DNA of 40,114 nucleotides, taken from the NCBI GenBank assembly GCA_016930015.1, contig JAFGHR010000028.1, positions 1 through 40,114 on the forward strand, read 5' to 3'. A program made the translations under genes and the position numbers. Source of the DNA: Anaerolineae bacterium. Lineage in GTDB: Bacteria > Chloroflexota > Anaerolineae > Aggregatilineales > Aggregatilineaceae. The notes beneath the pieces are model-generated. The model did no database searches and was not told where the DNA came from. It saw only the letters and a list, made by a program, of their open reading frames with translations. Of this stretch, positions 16,173 to 24,769 are shown piece by piece (within the stretch, counting starts at the first letter, position 1; each line of letters begins with the position of its first letter).

Positions 16173-16871
16173 ATGAGCGAGCAAGCAGAAGGCCTGGCAA
16201 AAATAACGTGGGATGACCCCGATAGTGGTGAACTTCGGGAATATGTGCTGGCAGAGGGCGCAACGGCGACTATTGGCCGCAGCCCCAATAACCAGATCGC
16301 GATCCCGGAGCGGCATGTATCACGCCAGCAGGCCGTGATCAGTTTTCGCGATGGTATCTTTATGATATCCGATCTGGGCAGCGCCAACGGGACGTTTGTT
16401 AACGACAAGCGCCTGACCGATCCGTTCCCACTCGCACACGGCGACATCATCCGCCTGTATGTGCCCGTGCTCAAGTTCTCGGCGATTGTGACCGAGGAAG
16501 AACACGAGCAAGCCAAGATCACGGGAACGCTGATCGTGCCGGCAGGGTCCGGTGGCAAACCAACGTTGTATATTACATCGGGGCCGCAAGAAGGCGCAGA
16601 GATCGTCATTCTGACGCCGACCTTGAAGATCGGGCGCGCCACGCGCAACTCGACCTGGGATATCTCCTTGCAGGATCGCGCCGTGTCGCGTCCGCACGCG
16701 GAGATCAAGTTATCCGATGATGGTGAATGGATCGTCACTGACCTGGACAGCGCCAACGGGACGATTGTGAACGGTGTGCCGGTTGTGGCCAATGACCCAC
16801 ATCCGCTGCTGGACGGTTATGTGATCACGGTCGGTGAAACGACGCTCCTGTTCCGGACAAGCGACGAATGA
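16173..16871 (+). CDS. Double FHA-domain protein
   Basis: 232 aa with two forkhead-associated domains and little else. FHA1 (~25-105) has IGRSPNN, HVSRQQA (S50, R51) and SANGTFVN (N72-G73-T74). FHA2 (~145-230) has LKIGRATRNS (G154-R155), VSRPHAEI (S172, R173, H175) and SANGTIVN (N195-G196-T197). FHA2 has the full set of phosphothreonine-pocket residues; FHA1 has Gln where the SRxH His usually sits. FHA domains bind phosphothreonine peptides. The next gene, 33 bp downstream, encodes a protease with four repeated Thr motifs, a likely ligand (inference). No Ser/Thr kinase is in the window. ATG at 16173. Confidence 0.92.
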   Translation: MSEQAEGLAKITWDDPDSGELREYVLAEGATATIGRSPNNQIAIPERHVSRQQAVISFRDGIFMISDLGSANGTFVNDKRLTDPFPLAHGDIIRLYVPVLKFSAIVTEEEHEQAKITGTLIVPAGSGGKPTLYITSGPQEGAEIVILTPTLKIGRATRNSTWDISLQDRAVSRPHAEIKLSDDGEWIVTDLDSANGTIVNGVPVVANDPHPLLDGYVITVGETTLLFRTSDE

Positions 16872-16904
16872 CGGGTAACACGAGATAGACGACACCAAAG
16901 CGCT

Positions 16905-18605
16905 ATGGGCAACGTTTACCGTAGTATTGGGGCAGCAGTCAAAGATACCGGCGGTCTGTGGGACCGGCTCGAAGACCAGATGGCGCAGCAGTCGCCGCAA
17001 GCGGCCTCTGCTGATGCGGGTATGGGCATCTGGGCGATGGTTGTGCCCGAAAACGTCGGGGGCGTGTGGGATAGTTTTGATAACGAAACAGTTTTTCTGC
17101 GCCGCGAGGAACTCGAAGGCAAAAAGCTCGATCTCTGGCACGAAGCCAGCGACGAAACACTGATTCTCGACAAAGAGGGTATGCTGGCGATCTGGGATGC
17201 CGTGCTCGCCAAGTCCGACGCCGAAGGCGGCCTGGACCTCGATGGTACGTTGATGCTCATGCGCGCCAATGTTGACAGCGTGTGGGAACAATCGGCCAAC
17301 GAAACGCTCATGCTCAGCCGTCCCACCGAGAGCATTTTTGCGCAGCAGGTGCGCGCCCGCGACCTGACCACGTTCCGACCGCGCCGGATTCGGGGATACG
17401 CGCTAAAAAAGTTGACCGATGCGCGGGGCGAAACGTATTGGATTGTCAAAAACTTGCGCACCGATGCCTATCTGCGGCTGTCGGCGGAGCAGGTTTTTTT
17501 GTGGGATCAGATGGACGGCGAGGCCAGCGTACAGGATATCGCCGTGGCCTACATGATGGAATATGGCAAGCTGGCGATCAACGGCCTGCTGATCCTGCTG
17601 GACCAGTTGCAGCAAAAGGGGTTCATCGAGCCGCTGGTTAACATATATGGCGCGGTTGACGAAACGGTGGCCCAACGCCGGTCGAATGTGTTGTGGCGGC
17701 GGTTGTTACGCGGCATCGTAAATACCGAGTTTTCGATCGGTGGTATCGATGGTCTGATCACGCGTTCCTACCAGGTCATAGGCCGGTGGTTGCTTGCGCC
17801 CGTACTCCAGTGGATCATGCTGGCCGTAATTGCGGCGGGCGGCGTGGTGTTTATGGGCATGCTGCTGGGGCTGATCGAGCGTGATGTATCGGTCATCGCG
17901 GGCGGTGCATCGGCCATTGTGGGCGTGATCTCGCTGTACGTGCTCCAGTTTATCACGCTGATCATCCACGAATGGTCACACGCCATCGCCACCAAGCATT
18001 ACGGGCGCGACGTGCGGCGCGGCGGCTTTTTGATCTATATGGGCATGCCTGCCGCGTTTGTAGACACCACCGATATCTGGATGGAGCCGCGCCGCCCCCG
18101 CATTGTCGTGAGTTGGGCGGGTCCGCATTCGGGCTTTTTCCTGGGCGGATTGGCGAGCCTGCTGCTGATGGCGACATCGAACGTTTTTTTACAAGGGCTG
18201 CTGTACCAGTTTGCGTTCCTGACGTATTTCACCAGCTTCATGAATCTCAATCCGCTGCTGAAGCTCGACGGTTATTATATTTTGATGGATTGGTTGGAAA
18301 TCCCACGCCTGCGGGAAAAAAGTATCGCGTTTATCGGGCGCCCGCTGCGGCAAAAACTGCGGACCCGCGAATCGTTCAGCCGGGATGAGCGCATTTTTGC
18401 GGTGTTTGGCCTGCTGTCGGCGGTGTGGACGGTGATCGCGCTGCTGCTCGTAGTCCAGACGTTGGGCGGCCTGTTCCTTCAGTTTGTCCAGACGGTGCCC
18501 GGCCTGATCATAACGGGGCTGCTGGTTGTGTTCCTGCTGCTGCGATGGGTTCGCCGCCGGATGCGGCGTATGCGTCGCGCCCGTCAAAAAACCGCTGCTG
18601 CCTGA
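16905..18605 (+). CDS. PqqD-like plus M50 site-2-type membrane zinc metalloprotease with N-terminal Thr-motif repeats
   Basis: 566 aa. Residues 1-140 carry repeats of the form W-x6-T-[LV]-x-L: W55/T62, W78/T85 and W127/T134, plus DGTLML at T115 in a unit with a longer linker. Residues ~160-245 look like a PqqD-type winged-helix domain (YWIVKNLRTDAYLRLSAEQ). The C-terminal half is membrane-embedded with HEWSH (355-359) and NLNPLLKLDGYY (N449-P450, D455-G456), the zinc-binding motifs of M50 site-2 proteases. A basic tail RRRMRRMRRARQK ends the protein. Intramembrane proteolysis or peptide processing/export is expected; the repeated Thr motifs next to a double-FHA gene suggest phospho-dependent control (inference). 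Confidence 0.88.
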   Translation: MGNVYRSIGAAVKDTGGLWDRLEDQMAQQSPQAASADAGMGIWAMVVPENVGGVWDSFDNETVFLRREELEGKKLDLWHEASDETLILDKEGMLAIWDAVLAKSDAEGGLDLDGTLMLMRANVDSVWEQSANETLMLSRPTESIFAQQVRARDLTTFRPRRIRGYALKKLTDARGETYWIVKNLRTDAYLRLSAEQVFLWDQMDGEASVQDIAVAYMMEYGKLAINGLLILLDQLQQKGFIEPLVNIYGAVDETVAQRRSNVLWRRLLRGIVNTEFSIGGIDGLITRSYQVIGRWLLAPVLQWIMLAVIAAGGVVFMGMLLGLIERDVSVIAGGASAIVGVISLYVLQFITLIIHEWSHAIATKHYGRDVRRGGFLIYMGMPAAFVDTTDIWMEPRRPRIVVSWAGPHSGFFLGGLASLLLMATSNVFLQGLLYQFAFLTYFTSFMNLNPLLKLDGYYILMDWLEIPRLREKSIAFIGRPLRQKLRTRESFSRDERIFAVFGLLSAVWTVIALLLVVQTLGGLFLQFVQTVPGLIITGLLVVFLLLRWVRRRMRRMRRARQKTAAA

Positions 18606-18606
18606 T

Positions 18607-20295
18607 ATGTATCGTCAGTTAATCCCTGTTTCATGGTCCCGTGTGCTGTATGCGCGGTATCCCCGGCGGGCTGCTTACGGGCTGCTTATGTGTGCGCTGC
18701 TGCTCGCGGCGTGCGGCTCTGGTGAACGTGAATCGCGGCTGCTGCCGACACACATGATCCTTCCCAGTTCAACTCCCTCCGCGACCTCGACGCCATCCCC
18801 AACCGTTACATGGACGCCCAGCCCTACGCCATCCCTGACACCGTCACCAACGGTCACGCCGTCATCAACCATGACGCAGGCACCGACCGCGACGGCAACG
18901 CTAACCGTAACCGCGTCACCGACATTAACGATCACCCCTGTTCCAACACCGGTCCAGGTTGTGGTGAGTGATGGCGCCGGAGCGTATGCACGCACCGGGC
19001 CGGGGACCGATTATGCCGAGTTCGGCATCGTAAAGCCGGGGCAGCGCTTCACGGTCGTCGCTTACGCGGGTGGCGATGAGGGCGATTTGTGGTTCCTGGT
19101 AACACTGCCGGACGGCCAACAGGTATGGGTGTCCGGCTGGGTCGTTGACCCGCTGGGGCTTGATGATCTGGCACGTATCTCCCCCGCCGCGACCGTGCCG
19201 CCCAGCCCCATACCGCCATCCACCGATACGCCCACCCCGGCGGTAACACTGCCGCCCGGCGCGGATGCCATCATTCCCGCTGACAGCCGCGTCAACCTGC
19301 GCAGCGGGGCCGGGCTGGACTTCGACCTGCTGCTCACACTGGAACCCGGAACACCCCTGCGCCTGATCGGGCGTAATGCGGATATGACGTGGTTTCAGGT
19401 CGCCACGTTCGACGGTTTTCAGGGCTGGGTGTTTGCCGAACTGCTGACCATCTACCGGGCCGACCCGGCCAACCTGACGCAAAGCTGGGTTGATCTGGCG
19501 CCCAACGCGCCCGCCAACGCGGTTGTAGGACTCAATGCCGCCCTGCTGCCGGACCAGCTCGAACAGGCACGCACGATTTACCAGCACGGACAGCAGGTAG
19601 GCAACCGCCCTAATTCATTTTTGTTGATAGGCGACAGCGTGGACAGTGAAGGCGAGTTTTTACGAGCCTTCGGCAGCGGAAACTACGACCTGGGCGACTA
19701 TGTTTACCTGCAAGCGACCATCGATTTTTACAACCAGGCGGGGGCGTTCGCTGATGTGTACCAGACATCACATACCGGCTTCCGCTACGCGATGCTGTTT
19801 GACGCTACATGGTCGAACCCGGCATTCTGCGAGGCAGGCGAAACGCCGTTAGACTGTGAATACCGTAATAAAAAGCCCAGCGTAGCGATCATCTACCTGG
19901 GCCTGAATGACATGCGTTTTGATACGCCGGACAGCTTCCGTTACAACATGACCCAGGTGATCCAGCAGTTGATCGGCAATGGCGTGATCCCGGTCGTCAC
20001 CACGTTTACGATCGCCGATTATTATGAATACTACAGCCAGGCGCCCATCTATTTACGCATTATGCGCGAGGTCGCCGCCGGGTTCCACGTGCCGCTCATC
20101 GACTTCAACGAGCGCGCCCAACCCCTGCCCAATCACGGCACCGGCGAAGACGGCGCGCATTTGACCTTCCGCGAAGACCGGCACATTTCCTTTGCCGGGG
20201 ATCAGCACCGGTATGGCACCGCGCTGCGCGAACTGCTGACGCTGCAAATTTTGGATGATCTGCGGCGGAATGTGTTCATCCCATACAGTCCGTAA
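18607..20295 (+). CDS. Lipoprotein with two SH3-type domains and an SGNH hydrolase domain
   Basis: 562 aa from the ATG at 18607, 1 bp after the M50 stop codon. A lipoprotein signal ends at LLLAAC (C36). A Thr/Pro/Ser-rich linker (~45-115) is followed by two bacterial SH3-like domains: GAYARTGPGTDYAEFGIVKP...WVSGWVVDPL, then SRVNLRSGAGLDFDLLLTL...GWVFAELL. The C-terminal ~270 residues resemble an SGNH/GDSL esterase: FLLIGDSVDSEG (block I), IYLGLNDMRFD (block III-like) and an H-containing GAHLTFREDRHISF. Likely a cell-surface hydrolase attached to lipid and binding the envelope. Tight spacing implies cotranscription with the M50 gene. The frame also runs upstream to 18526, but the signal peptide fits 18607. 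Confidence 0.85.
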   Translation: MYRQLIPVSWSRVLYARYPRRAAYGLLMCALLLAACGSGERESRLLPTHMILPSSTPSATSTPSPTVTWTPSPTPSLTPSPTVTPSSTMTQAPTATATLTVTASPTLTITPVPTPVQVVVSDGAGAYARTGPGTDYAEFGIVKPGQRFTVVAYAGGDEGDLWFLVTLPDGQQVWVSGWVVDPLGLDDLARISPAATVPPSPIPPSTDTPTPAVTLPPGADAIIPADSRVNLRSGAGLDFDLLLTLEPGTPLRLIGRNADMTWFQVATFDGFQGWVFAELLTIYRADPANLTQSWVDLAPNAPANAVVGLNAALLPDQLEQARTIYQHGQQVGNRPNSFLLIGDSVDSEGEFLRAFGSGNYDLGDYVYLQATIDFYNQAGAFADVYQTSHTGFRYAMLFDATWSNPAFCEAGETPLDCEYRNKKPSVAIIYLGLNDMRFDTPDSFRYNMTQVIQQLIGNGVIPVVTTFTIADYYEYYSQAPIYLRIMREVAAGFHVPLIDFNERAQPLPNHGTGEDGAHLTFREDRHISFAGDQHRYGTALRELLTLQILDDLRRNVFIPYSP

Positions 20296-20303
20296 TGACC
20301 CTA

Positions 20304-21158
20304 TCACGATGTCGCGGGTTCAGACGCAGCAGGCAGCGGCGCATCTTCACCGCGTGTCAGCACGGCCACCGCCTGATCATGCACATGACCATTGGTCGCC
20401 AGGGTGCGGCTGCCGCAAAGCGCATCGCGGTTCAGGCTGCCGTGATAATCGCTGACACGCCCCCCCGCTTCGAGCACACACAGAATCCCCGCCAGCACAT
20501 CCCAGGGATTAGGGCCATGCTCCCAGTACACGTCACAGCGCCCGGCAGCAACATAACACAGGTCCAGCGCCGCCGATCCCACCCGCCGGACGCCCTGTGT
20601 GCGGCGCACAAAGTGGCCGAATTCCGCCACGTTGTTATCGGGATTCGTCCAGCGGTCGTAAGGAAAACCCGTGATCACGAGCGCCTGTCCCAGGTCGTTT
20701 ACGGTCGAAACGTGCAGCCGGCGCCCGTTGAGCGTCGCGCCGTGCCCGCGAATGGCCTTAAACATTTCACCGTGTACCGGATCGTAGACCACGCCCAGGA
20801 TCGGGTTCAGGTCCGGATCGGACAGGGAAATGCTGACCGAAAAAACCGGGTAGCGGTGTGCAAAGTTGGTCGTGCCGTCCAGGGGATCGATCCACCATTG
20901 AAACGGCGAATTGCCGGATTCCGGGCCATAACCGCCGCCTTCTTCGCCGTTGATTCCGTGACCGGGGAACGCTTTTTTGAGCGCGTCAACGATATAGGCT
21001 TCGGACTGCTGATCGGCTTCGGTCACCAGGTCAACGGCTGTGCTTTTGTGGTTAGCCGCGCGGGGACGTTCGAAATACATGCGCAAAATGGCGCCTGCCT
21101 GCCGGGCGATGATCTCGACGGCTTCGAGTGCGGCGAACAAATCCAACGAATTCGACAT
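20304..21158 (-). CDS. Inositol monophosphatase family protein (SuhB-like)
   Basis: 284 aa. Metal and phosphate site: VDLVTEADQQSE (D49), INGEEGGG (E72-E73), WWIDPLDGTTNFAHRYP (D91, D94) and PWDVLAGILCVLEAGGRVSD near the C-terminus. WIDPLDGTTNF is the inositol-1-phosphatase form, as opposed to the DPIDGTKGF form of the CysQ-like gene at 9919. It removes phosphate from myo-inositol phosphate or a similar sugar phosphate. ATG at 21158 with AGGAAAC upstream; a TATAAT is found at 21205-21210 on the minus strand. It converges on the SGNH gene with an 8-bp gap. Confidence 0.88.
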   Translation of the reverse strand: MSNSLDLFAALEAVEIIARQAGAILRMYFERPRAANHKSTAVDLVTEADQQSEAYIVDALKKAFPGHGINGEEGGGYGPESGNSPFQWWIDPLDGTTNFAHRYPVFSVSISLSDPDLNPILGVVYDPVHGEMFKAIRGHGATLNGRRLHVSTVNDLGQALVITGFPYDRWTNPDNNVAEFGHFVRRTQGVRRVGSAALDLCYVAAGRCDVYWEHGPNPWDVLAGILCVLEAGGRVSDYHGSLNRDALCGSRTLATNGHVHDQAVAVLTRGEDAPLPAASEPATS

Positions 21159-21204
21159 CGTGTTTCCTGTTCCTGATAACTAACACATATGCACAAACGA
21201 GAGC

Positions 21205-21210
21205 ATTATA
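21205..21210 (-). promoter_or_regulatory. Candidate -10 box of the inositol-monophosphatase gene
   Basis: Minus-strand TATAAT 46 nt ahead of the ATG; the -35 region is poor, so confidence is limited. Confidence 0.4.
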
Positions 21211-21275
21211 CCGCGTCCGGACTCGTCGCGCGGCCTATTTTACCGGGATTTTACGTTCTACGGATTTATATCTTA

Positions 21276-22541
21276 TCAGCGCGTGAAGTGGGCCACGCAC
21301 TCAATGTGAAAAGTTTGTGGGAACATGTCCACCGGCTGGACATCAACCAGCCGGTACCCTTTAGCCGCCAGCCGCTTGGCGTCGCGGGCCAGCGTCGAAG
21401 GTTCGCAGCTTACGTATACAATACGCGGCGGGGCGTGATCGATCAGCGCGTCGAGCGCGCGGCGATCAAGACCGGTGCGCGGCGGATCAAGGACCGCGGC
21501 ATCATACGGGCCTTCCAACTCCGGCAAAACGCCCTCGACTGTGCCTTCAATCAGATCGATGTCATCAAAATCGGCCAGGTTAACGTCTGCATCGGTCACG
21601 GCGGGGGGATAACTCTCGATGGACGTGACGAGTGAAGCGCGTTCAGCGATGAACGCCGTAAACAGTCCCACCCCGGCGTACAGGTCGAGCACGGTTTCAT
21701 CGCCGCGCAGATCAAGCCGCTCCAACACCAGGTCAACCAGCGTTTCAGCTTGCGGCAGGTTGACTTGAAAGAATCCGCCCGCCGTCACGCGAAAGCGGCG
21801 CCCGTGTACGTGGTAATTGACGTGGCTCGCGCCGATCAGGTTAACCGGTTCGTTGTCGCTCAGCAGGAAATTGACCGACACCGGCAGATCGACCAGCAGT
21901 TCTGGCGGCAGGTCGTCAGTCGTGCTGAGAATAACCATACGATCACCGTCTGAGCCGGTTTGCAGCCGCGCCCGGTTGACTTCTGGCACGTCCTCAAAGT
22001 TGAGTTCCGCGAACAGGTCGAGCAGGTCGGGGTGGATGATGTGACACTCGTCAATCGGGATCAGCGTGTCGTTGTCGGTGCCGACAAAACACAGCCGCCC
22101 GGCCTCGTTGACGTGAAATGTCGCGTGGTGGCGGTAGCTCCACGCGTCCGGGCTGGGGATGGTGGGCAGCACCGGCGGATCGTCAAAGCCGCCAATGCGC
22201 ATAAGCTGATCGACCACGACATCCCGCTTAAACACGGGCTGATCGTTCTCGTTGATGTGCTGGAAGTGACAGCCCCCACAGCGACCGGGTCCAAAATGCG
22301 GGCAGCGCGGCGAGACACGTACCGGTGACGGCTCCAGCAGCGTGACACCTTCGGCAAAGGCATAACGCTTCCGGTCGTCTACGATCCGCGCGATGATACG
22401 CTCGCCGGGAATGGTATAAGGCACAAAAATCGCGCGGCCTGCGTGGCGTCCCAGAGCGTTGCCGCCGTGTACCATTTCGTCAAGTTCGAGTTCGAAGCTT
22501 TCGAGTTCGAAGCTTTCGAGTTCAATCAGGTTGTCGCTCAA
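21276..22541 (-). CDS. rlmD: RlmD/TrmA-family uracil-5 RNA methyltransferase
   Basis: 421 aa. An N-terminal TRAM domain (LDEMVHGGNALGRHAGRAIF, VPYTIPGE) is followed by Fe-S cysteines C80, C88 and C91 (PRCPHFGPGRCGGCHFQH) with a fourth at IDECHI. The C-terminal Rossmann methyltransferase has VLDLYAGVGLFTAF, VLDPPRTGL and the catalytic-Cys motif YVSCEPSTLARD. The family methylates C5 of uridine in 23S rRNA or tRNA; Fe-S cysteines fit RlmD/RlmC more than TrmA. Start is TTG at 22541, with GAGGG 6 nt upstream; the first ATG (residue 23) would cut the TRAM domain. A 15-bp tandem duplication encodes the ESFELESFEL stretch at the N-terminus. Confidence 0.9.
   Translation of the reverse strand: MSDNLIELESFELESFELELDEMVHGGNALGRHAGRAIFVPYTIPGERIIARIVDDRKRYAFAEGVTLLEPSPVRVSPRCPHFGPGRCGGCHFQHINENDQPVFKRDVVVDQLMRIGGFDDPPVLPTIPSPDAWSYRHHATFHVNEAGRLCFVGTDNDTLIPIDECHIIHPDLLDLFAELNFEDVPEVNRARLQTGSDGDRMVILSTTDDLPPELLVDLPVSVNFLLSDNEPVNLIGASHVNYHVHGRRFRVTAGGFFQVNLPQAETLVDLVLERLDLRGDETVLDLYAGVGLFTAFIAERASLVTSIESYPPAVTDADVNLADFDDIDLIEGTVEGVLPELEGPYDAAVLDPPRTGLDRRALDALIDHAPPRIVYVSCEPSTLARDAKRLAAKGYRLVDVQPVDMFPQTFHIECVAHFTR
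22485..22523. repeat. 15-bp tandem duplication inside the rlmD start region
   Basis: Two identical copies of TTCGAGTTCGAAGCT (22485-22499, 22500-22514) plus a 9-bp partial third. The unit is 15 bp, so the frame is kept, giving repeated ELESF in the protein just ahead of the TRAM domain. Confidence 0.9.
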
Positions 22542-22573
22542 GGCTGGCCCTCACTGCTGTTAAGATGCGGCGT

Positions 22574-22591
22574 AGTATACCGCAATTGCGG
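22574..22591 (-). promoter_or_regulatory. Candidate rlmD -10 box with adjoining 12-bp palindrome
   Basis: Minus-strand TATACT (22574-22579) is directly preceded in the direction of transcription by the perfect palindrome CCGCAATTGCGG (22580-22591), a possible repressor site. Confidence 0.4.
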
Positions 22592-22599
22592 GCCGCATG

Positions 22600-22626
22600 T
22601 TGCAGGCCCGCACGCGCAGGTATAAT
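22600..22626 (+). promoter_or_regulatory. Candidate promoter of the small membrane-protein gene
   Basis: TTGCAG (22600-22605) and a consensus TATAAT (22621-22626), with a short 15-bp spacer, 26 nt before the GTG start. Confidence 0.5.
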
Positions 22627-22651
22627 AAAGTCCGCCAGACAGGAGGCCACT

Positions 22652-23194
22652 GTGAACCAGCACACGAATCCCGAACGCGGTCCGCTGTTATCCGATCATC
22701 CCCATCCCCGGCCCGCCCTGCGCCGGATCACTGAGATTTTAGCCGGGTCAGGGCTGGCTGGCGGCGTCGTGGGCGTGATCGGTTTGCTCGTGTCAGGAAT
22801 CGGGCTGCGATTGCCGCTGCTGCCCCTGATGGCGGTGTTTTTGGTGGCGCTTTTGCTGCTGCTGGTGCAACTCACGGTGCTGCATCCCCGCGTGACGGTG
22901 TATGAACACGGGTTGTGGATCAAGCCGCTGCTGTGGCCGGGCTGCTGGGTCCGGTGGGATGCGGTAGCCCGTATCGAAGACCACACATTGATCCGGCGCG
23001 GCCAGGAAAAACCGCGTCACACCGAGCATACCGGCAGGCTTATCGTGGTCGAAAACGGGCTGTCGCTGCCATTTGTGATCATCGGGATCATGGCCGGGCT
23101 GGGGCGCGTGCGTGTGTTTGGGATTTCCACGTTCAGCCATACCGGTTACAAGGCGCTGTATGACACGATCCGGGCTCACACGCGCCACGCTTGA
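22652..23194 (+). CDS. Two-TM membrane protein with a PH-like domain, unknown function
   Basis: 180 aa from GTG at 22652, chosen because a full AGGAGG lies 5 nt upstream. Two hydrophobic segments (about residues 30-52 and 55-80; GLAGGVVGVIGLLVSG, then LPLLPLMAVFLVALLLLLVQ) form a hairpin. They are followed by a ~95-residue soluble beta-rich part (VTVYEHGLWIKPLLW, VRWDAVARIEDHTLI, RLIVVENGLSL) that resembles bacterial PH-like domains of DUF-type membrane proteins. Function unknown. Divergent from rlmD; converges on the glycosyltransferase gene with only 1 bp between stop codons. Confidence 0.72.
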   Translation: MNQHTNPERGPLLSDHPHPRPALRRITEILAGSGLAGGVVGVIGLLVSGIGLRLPLLPLMAVFLVALLLLLVQLTVLHPRVTVYEHGLWIKPLLWPGCWVRWDAVARIEDHTLIRRGQEKPRHTEHTGRLIVVENGLSLPFVIIGIMAGLGRVRVFGISTFSHTGYKALYDTIRAHTRHA

Positions 23195-23195
23195 C

Positions 23196-24476
23196 CTAGC
23201 GCGGATCATCAGCGTTAAGCGCCTGCTGCACACGGTCTACAAATGCCTGGTCCATTCTAAGCGTGGGGTCTTCGTGCCCGATCAGCTTGTCATACGCGCT
23301 GCGAAGCTGGTCGGCGCTGTGAGTCCAGGCGTGGTGCTGGACCACCCAGTCGCGCCCGGCCTGCCCGATCCGGTGGCCGAATGCCGGGTTGTTTAGAATC
23401 TCAATGACAGCATCGGCAAACGCCTGGGGTGTATCCCGGATCAGCATGTGTGTGCCGTCGATGGCGTCGAGTCCTTCGCTGCCTACTGTTGTGCTGACCA
23501 CCGGGCACCCGCAGGCTAATGATTCCATCAGCTTAAAACGTGTGCCGCTCCCGCTGCGCAGGGGGCACACAAACACGGCGCTGCTCTGCAAGTAGGGGCG
23601 TGTATCATCCACCAGGCCGGTGATCGTGATGCCGCTGTCGGCCTGTTCCTGGAGCGCGAGCAGCTCCGCTGGCGGGTCTTTGCCGATCAAGACCAGCCGG
23701 AAATCCGGGCGGCGGGCGCGAATCAACGGCAGGATCGATTCGGCAAAATACAGCACGGCGTCGGTGTTCGGGAAATACTTGTAGTCACCCAGGTACACGG
23801 CGGTGTGACTGTCACGTTTAACCGACTCGTCAATACGGAAAAAGTCCACATCCACGCCGTTAGGCGCCATCACGGTCGGGACGCCCGGCGTGGCCCGTTT
23901 GATCACACGCGCATCAACGGCTGACATCACGCCGACCAACGTGGCATCAGCCCAGGCGCGCGGTTCCCACAGGCGTATTTTGAGCGCTTCCAGCGCGATC
24001 GCCGGGCGGCTGTACCACGGGCTGGCAACCTGTGCATGCCGCCGCCAGGCGACATACTCGATCGCCGGTTCCGAAAGCAGCACGGGCACATCCAGCCTGG
24101 CAGGCAGGTTCTGAAGCATGTAGAACGATTCAACGTGGATCAGATCGATGAGAAGTTGATCGAGCAAACGAGCAACCGTGCGCTGCATCTCGCCGGTACG
24201 GTAAAGCTGCATGGTCACCGGTTTGGGCGATGTCAGGCTGAGCAGTCCGGCCTTAAACGTGCCCGGACTGGGCGAGCGGTCCACGACGATCAGATCGCAC
24301 AATTCCCGCATCGGGTCGAGGTCAAACGCCTGTTCCTCAGGGCGTCCAAAACACACCAGCGTGATCTGGTAGTGAAATCGCAGGTGCTTGACCAGGTTAT
24401 AGGTCCGGCTTCGCCCGCCGCTGGTTGGCGGGTAGGGCAAATAGGGCGTTAGCATCAGGATATGCGGCACAGACAT
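23196..24476 (-). CDS. GT4-type glycosyltransferase (GT-B fold)
   Basis: 426 aa. The N-terminal lobe begins ILMLTPYLPYPPTSGGRSRT, the usual GT4 Gly-rich start. The C-terminal lobe has VYLGDYKYFPNTDAVLYFA, ITGLVDDTRPYLQSSAVFVC, and the donor-binding E-x7-E-like stretch FKLMESLACGCPVVSTTVGSEGL. Retaining sugar transfer from a nucleotide sugar to an envelope polysaccharide or lipid is expected. Not part of a visible polysaccharide cluster; a second GT4 gene is at 26198 beyond the mobile cassette, on the other strand. ATG at 24476. Confidence 0.9.
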   Translation of the reverse strand: MSVPHILMLTPYLPYPPTSGGRSRTYNLVKHLRFHYQITLVCFGRPEEQAFDLDPMRELCDLIVVDRSPSPGTFKAGLLSLTSPKPVTMQLYRTGEMQRTVARLLDQLLIDLIHVESFYMLQNLPARLDVPVLLSEPAIEYVAWRRHAQVASPWYSRPAIALEALKIRLWEPRAWADATLVGVMSAVDARVIKRATPGVPTVMAPNGVDVDFFRIDESVKRDSHTAVYLGDYKYFPNTDAVLYFAESILPLIRARRPDFRLVLIGKDPPAELLALQEQADSGITITGLVDDTRPYLQSSAVFVCPLRSGSGTRFKLMESLACGCPVVSTTVGSEGLDAIDGTHMLIRDTPQAFADAVIEILNNPAFGHRIGQAGRDWVVQHHAWTHSADQLRSAYDKLIGHEDPTLRMDQAFVDRVQQALNADDPR

Positions 24477-24556
24477 AGCTCACAGCTTTCTCGCTTGTTT
24501 GTGCCGCAAAGTGTACAGGGACGGCATGTTGGCGTCAAGTCATACAAAGCGTGACT

Positions 24557-24590
24557 CCAGGGCGATTGCATATTGACCAATTTGGCCTGA
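24557..24590 (+). repeat. Left-end repeat of the cassette, copy A
   Basis: 34 bp that recur at 25271-25304 in the same orientation with five differences, all transitions. Similarity continues loosely to a shared GTTCAG and GGTCC, so the repeated segment may be 50-60 bp with indels. Confidence 0.8.
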
Positions 24591-24769
24591 TCGAAAAATC
24601 GTTTTCGTTCAGCAGGTCCGAGGTATAAAAGTGATCCGGGCTGCACCACAGGCGAAAAAAGGCACAACCCCATCGTTGTCTTGGGCACGACGGACGATAC
24701 TCTTACGGTCAACCCGCTCATCACGCCCAGCGCGACACCAAACCCTTTCGCTTGTGATGAGTCCCCCTC

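Noticed and set aside
24455..24724. An 89-aa minus-strand open frame across the cassette left end.
   Set aside because: It overlaps the glycosyltransferase start, crosses the inverted repeat, and lacks a ribosome-binding site or recognisable domain.
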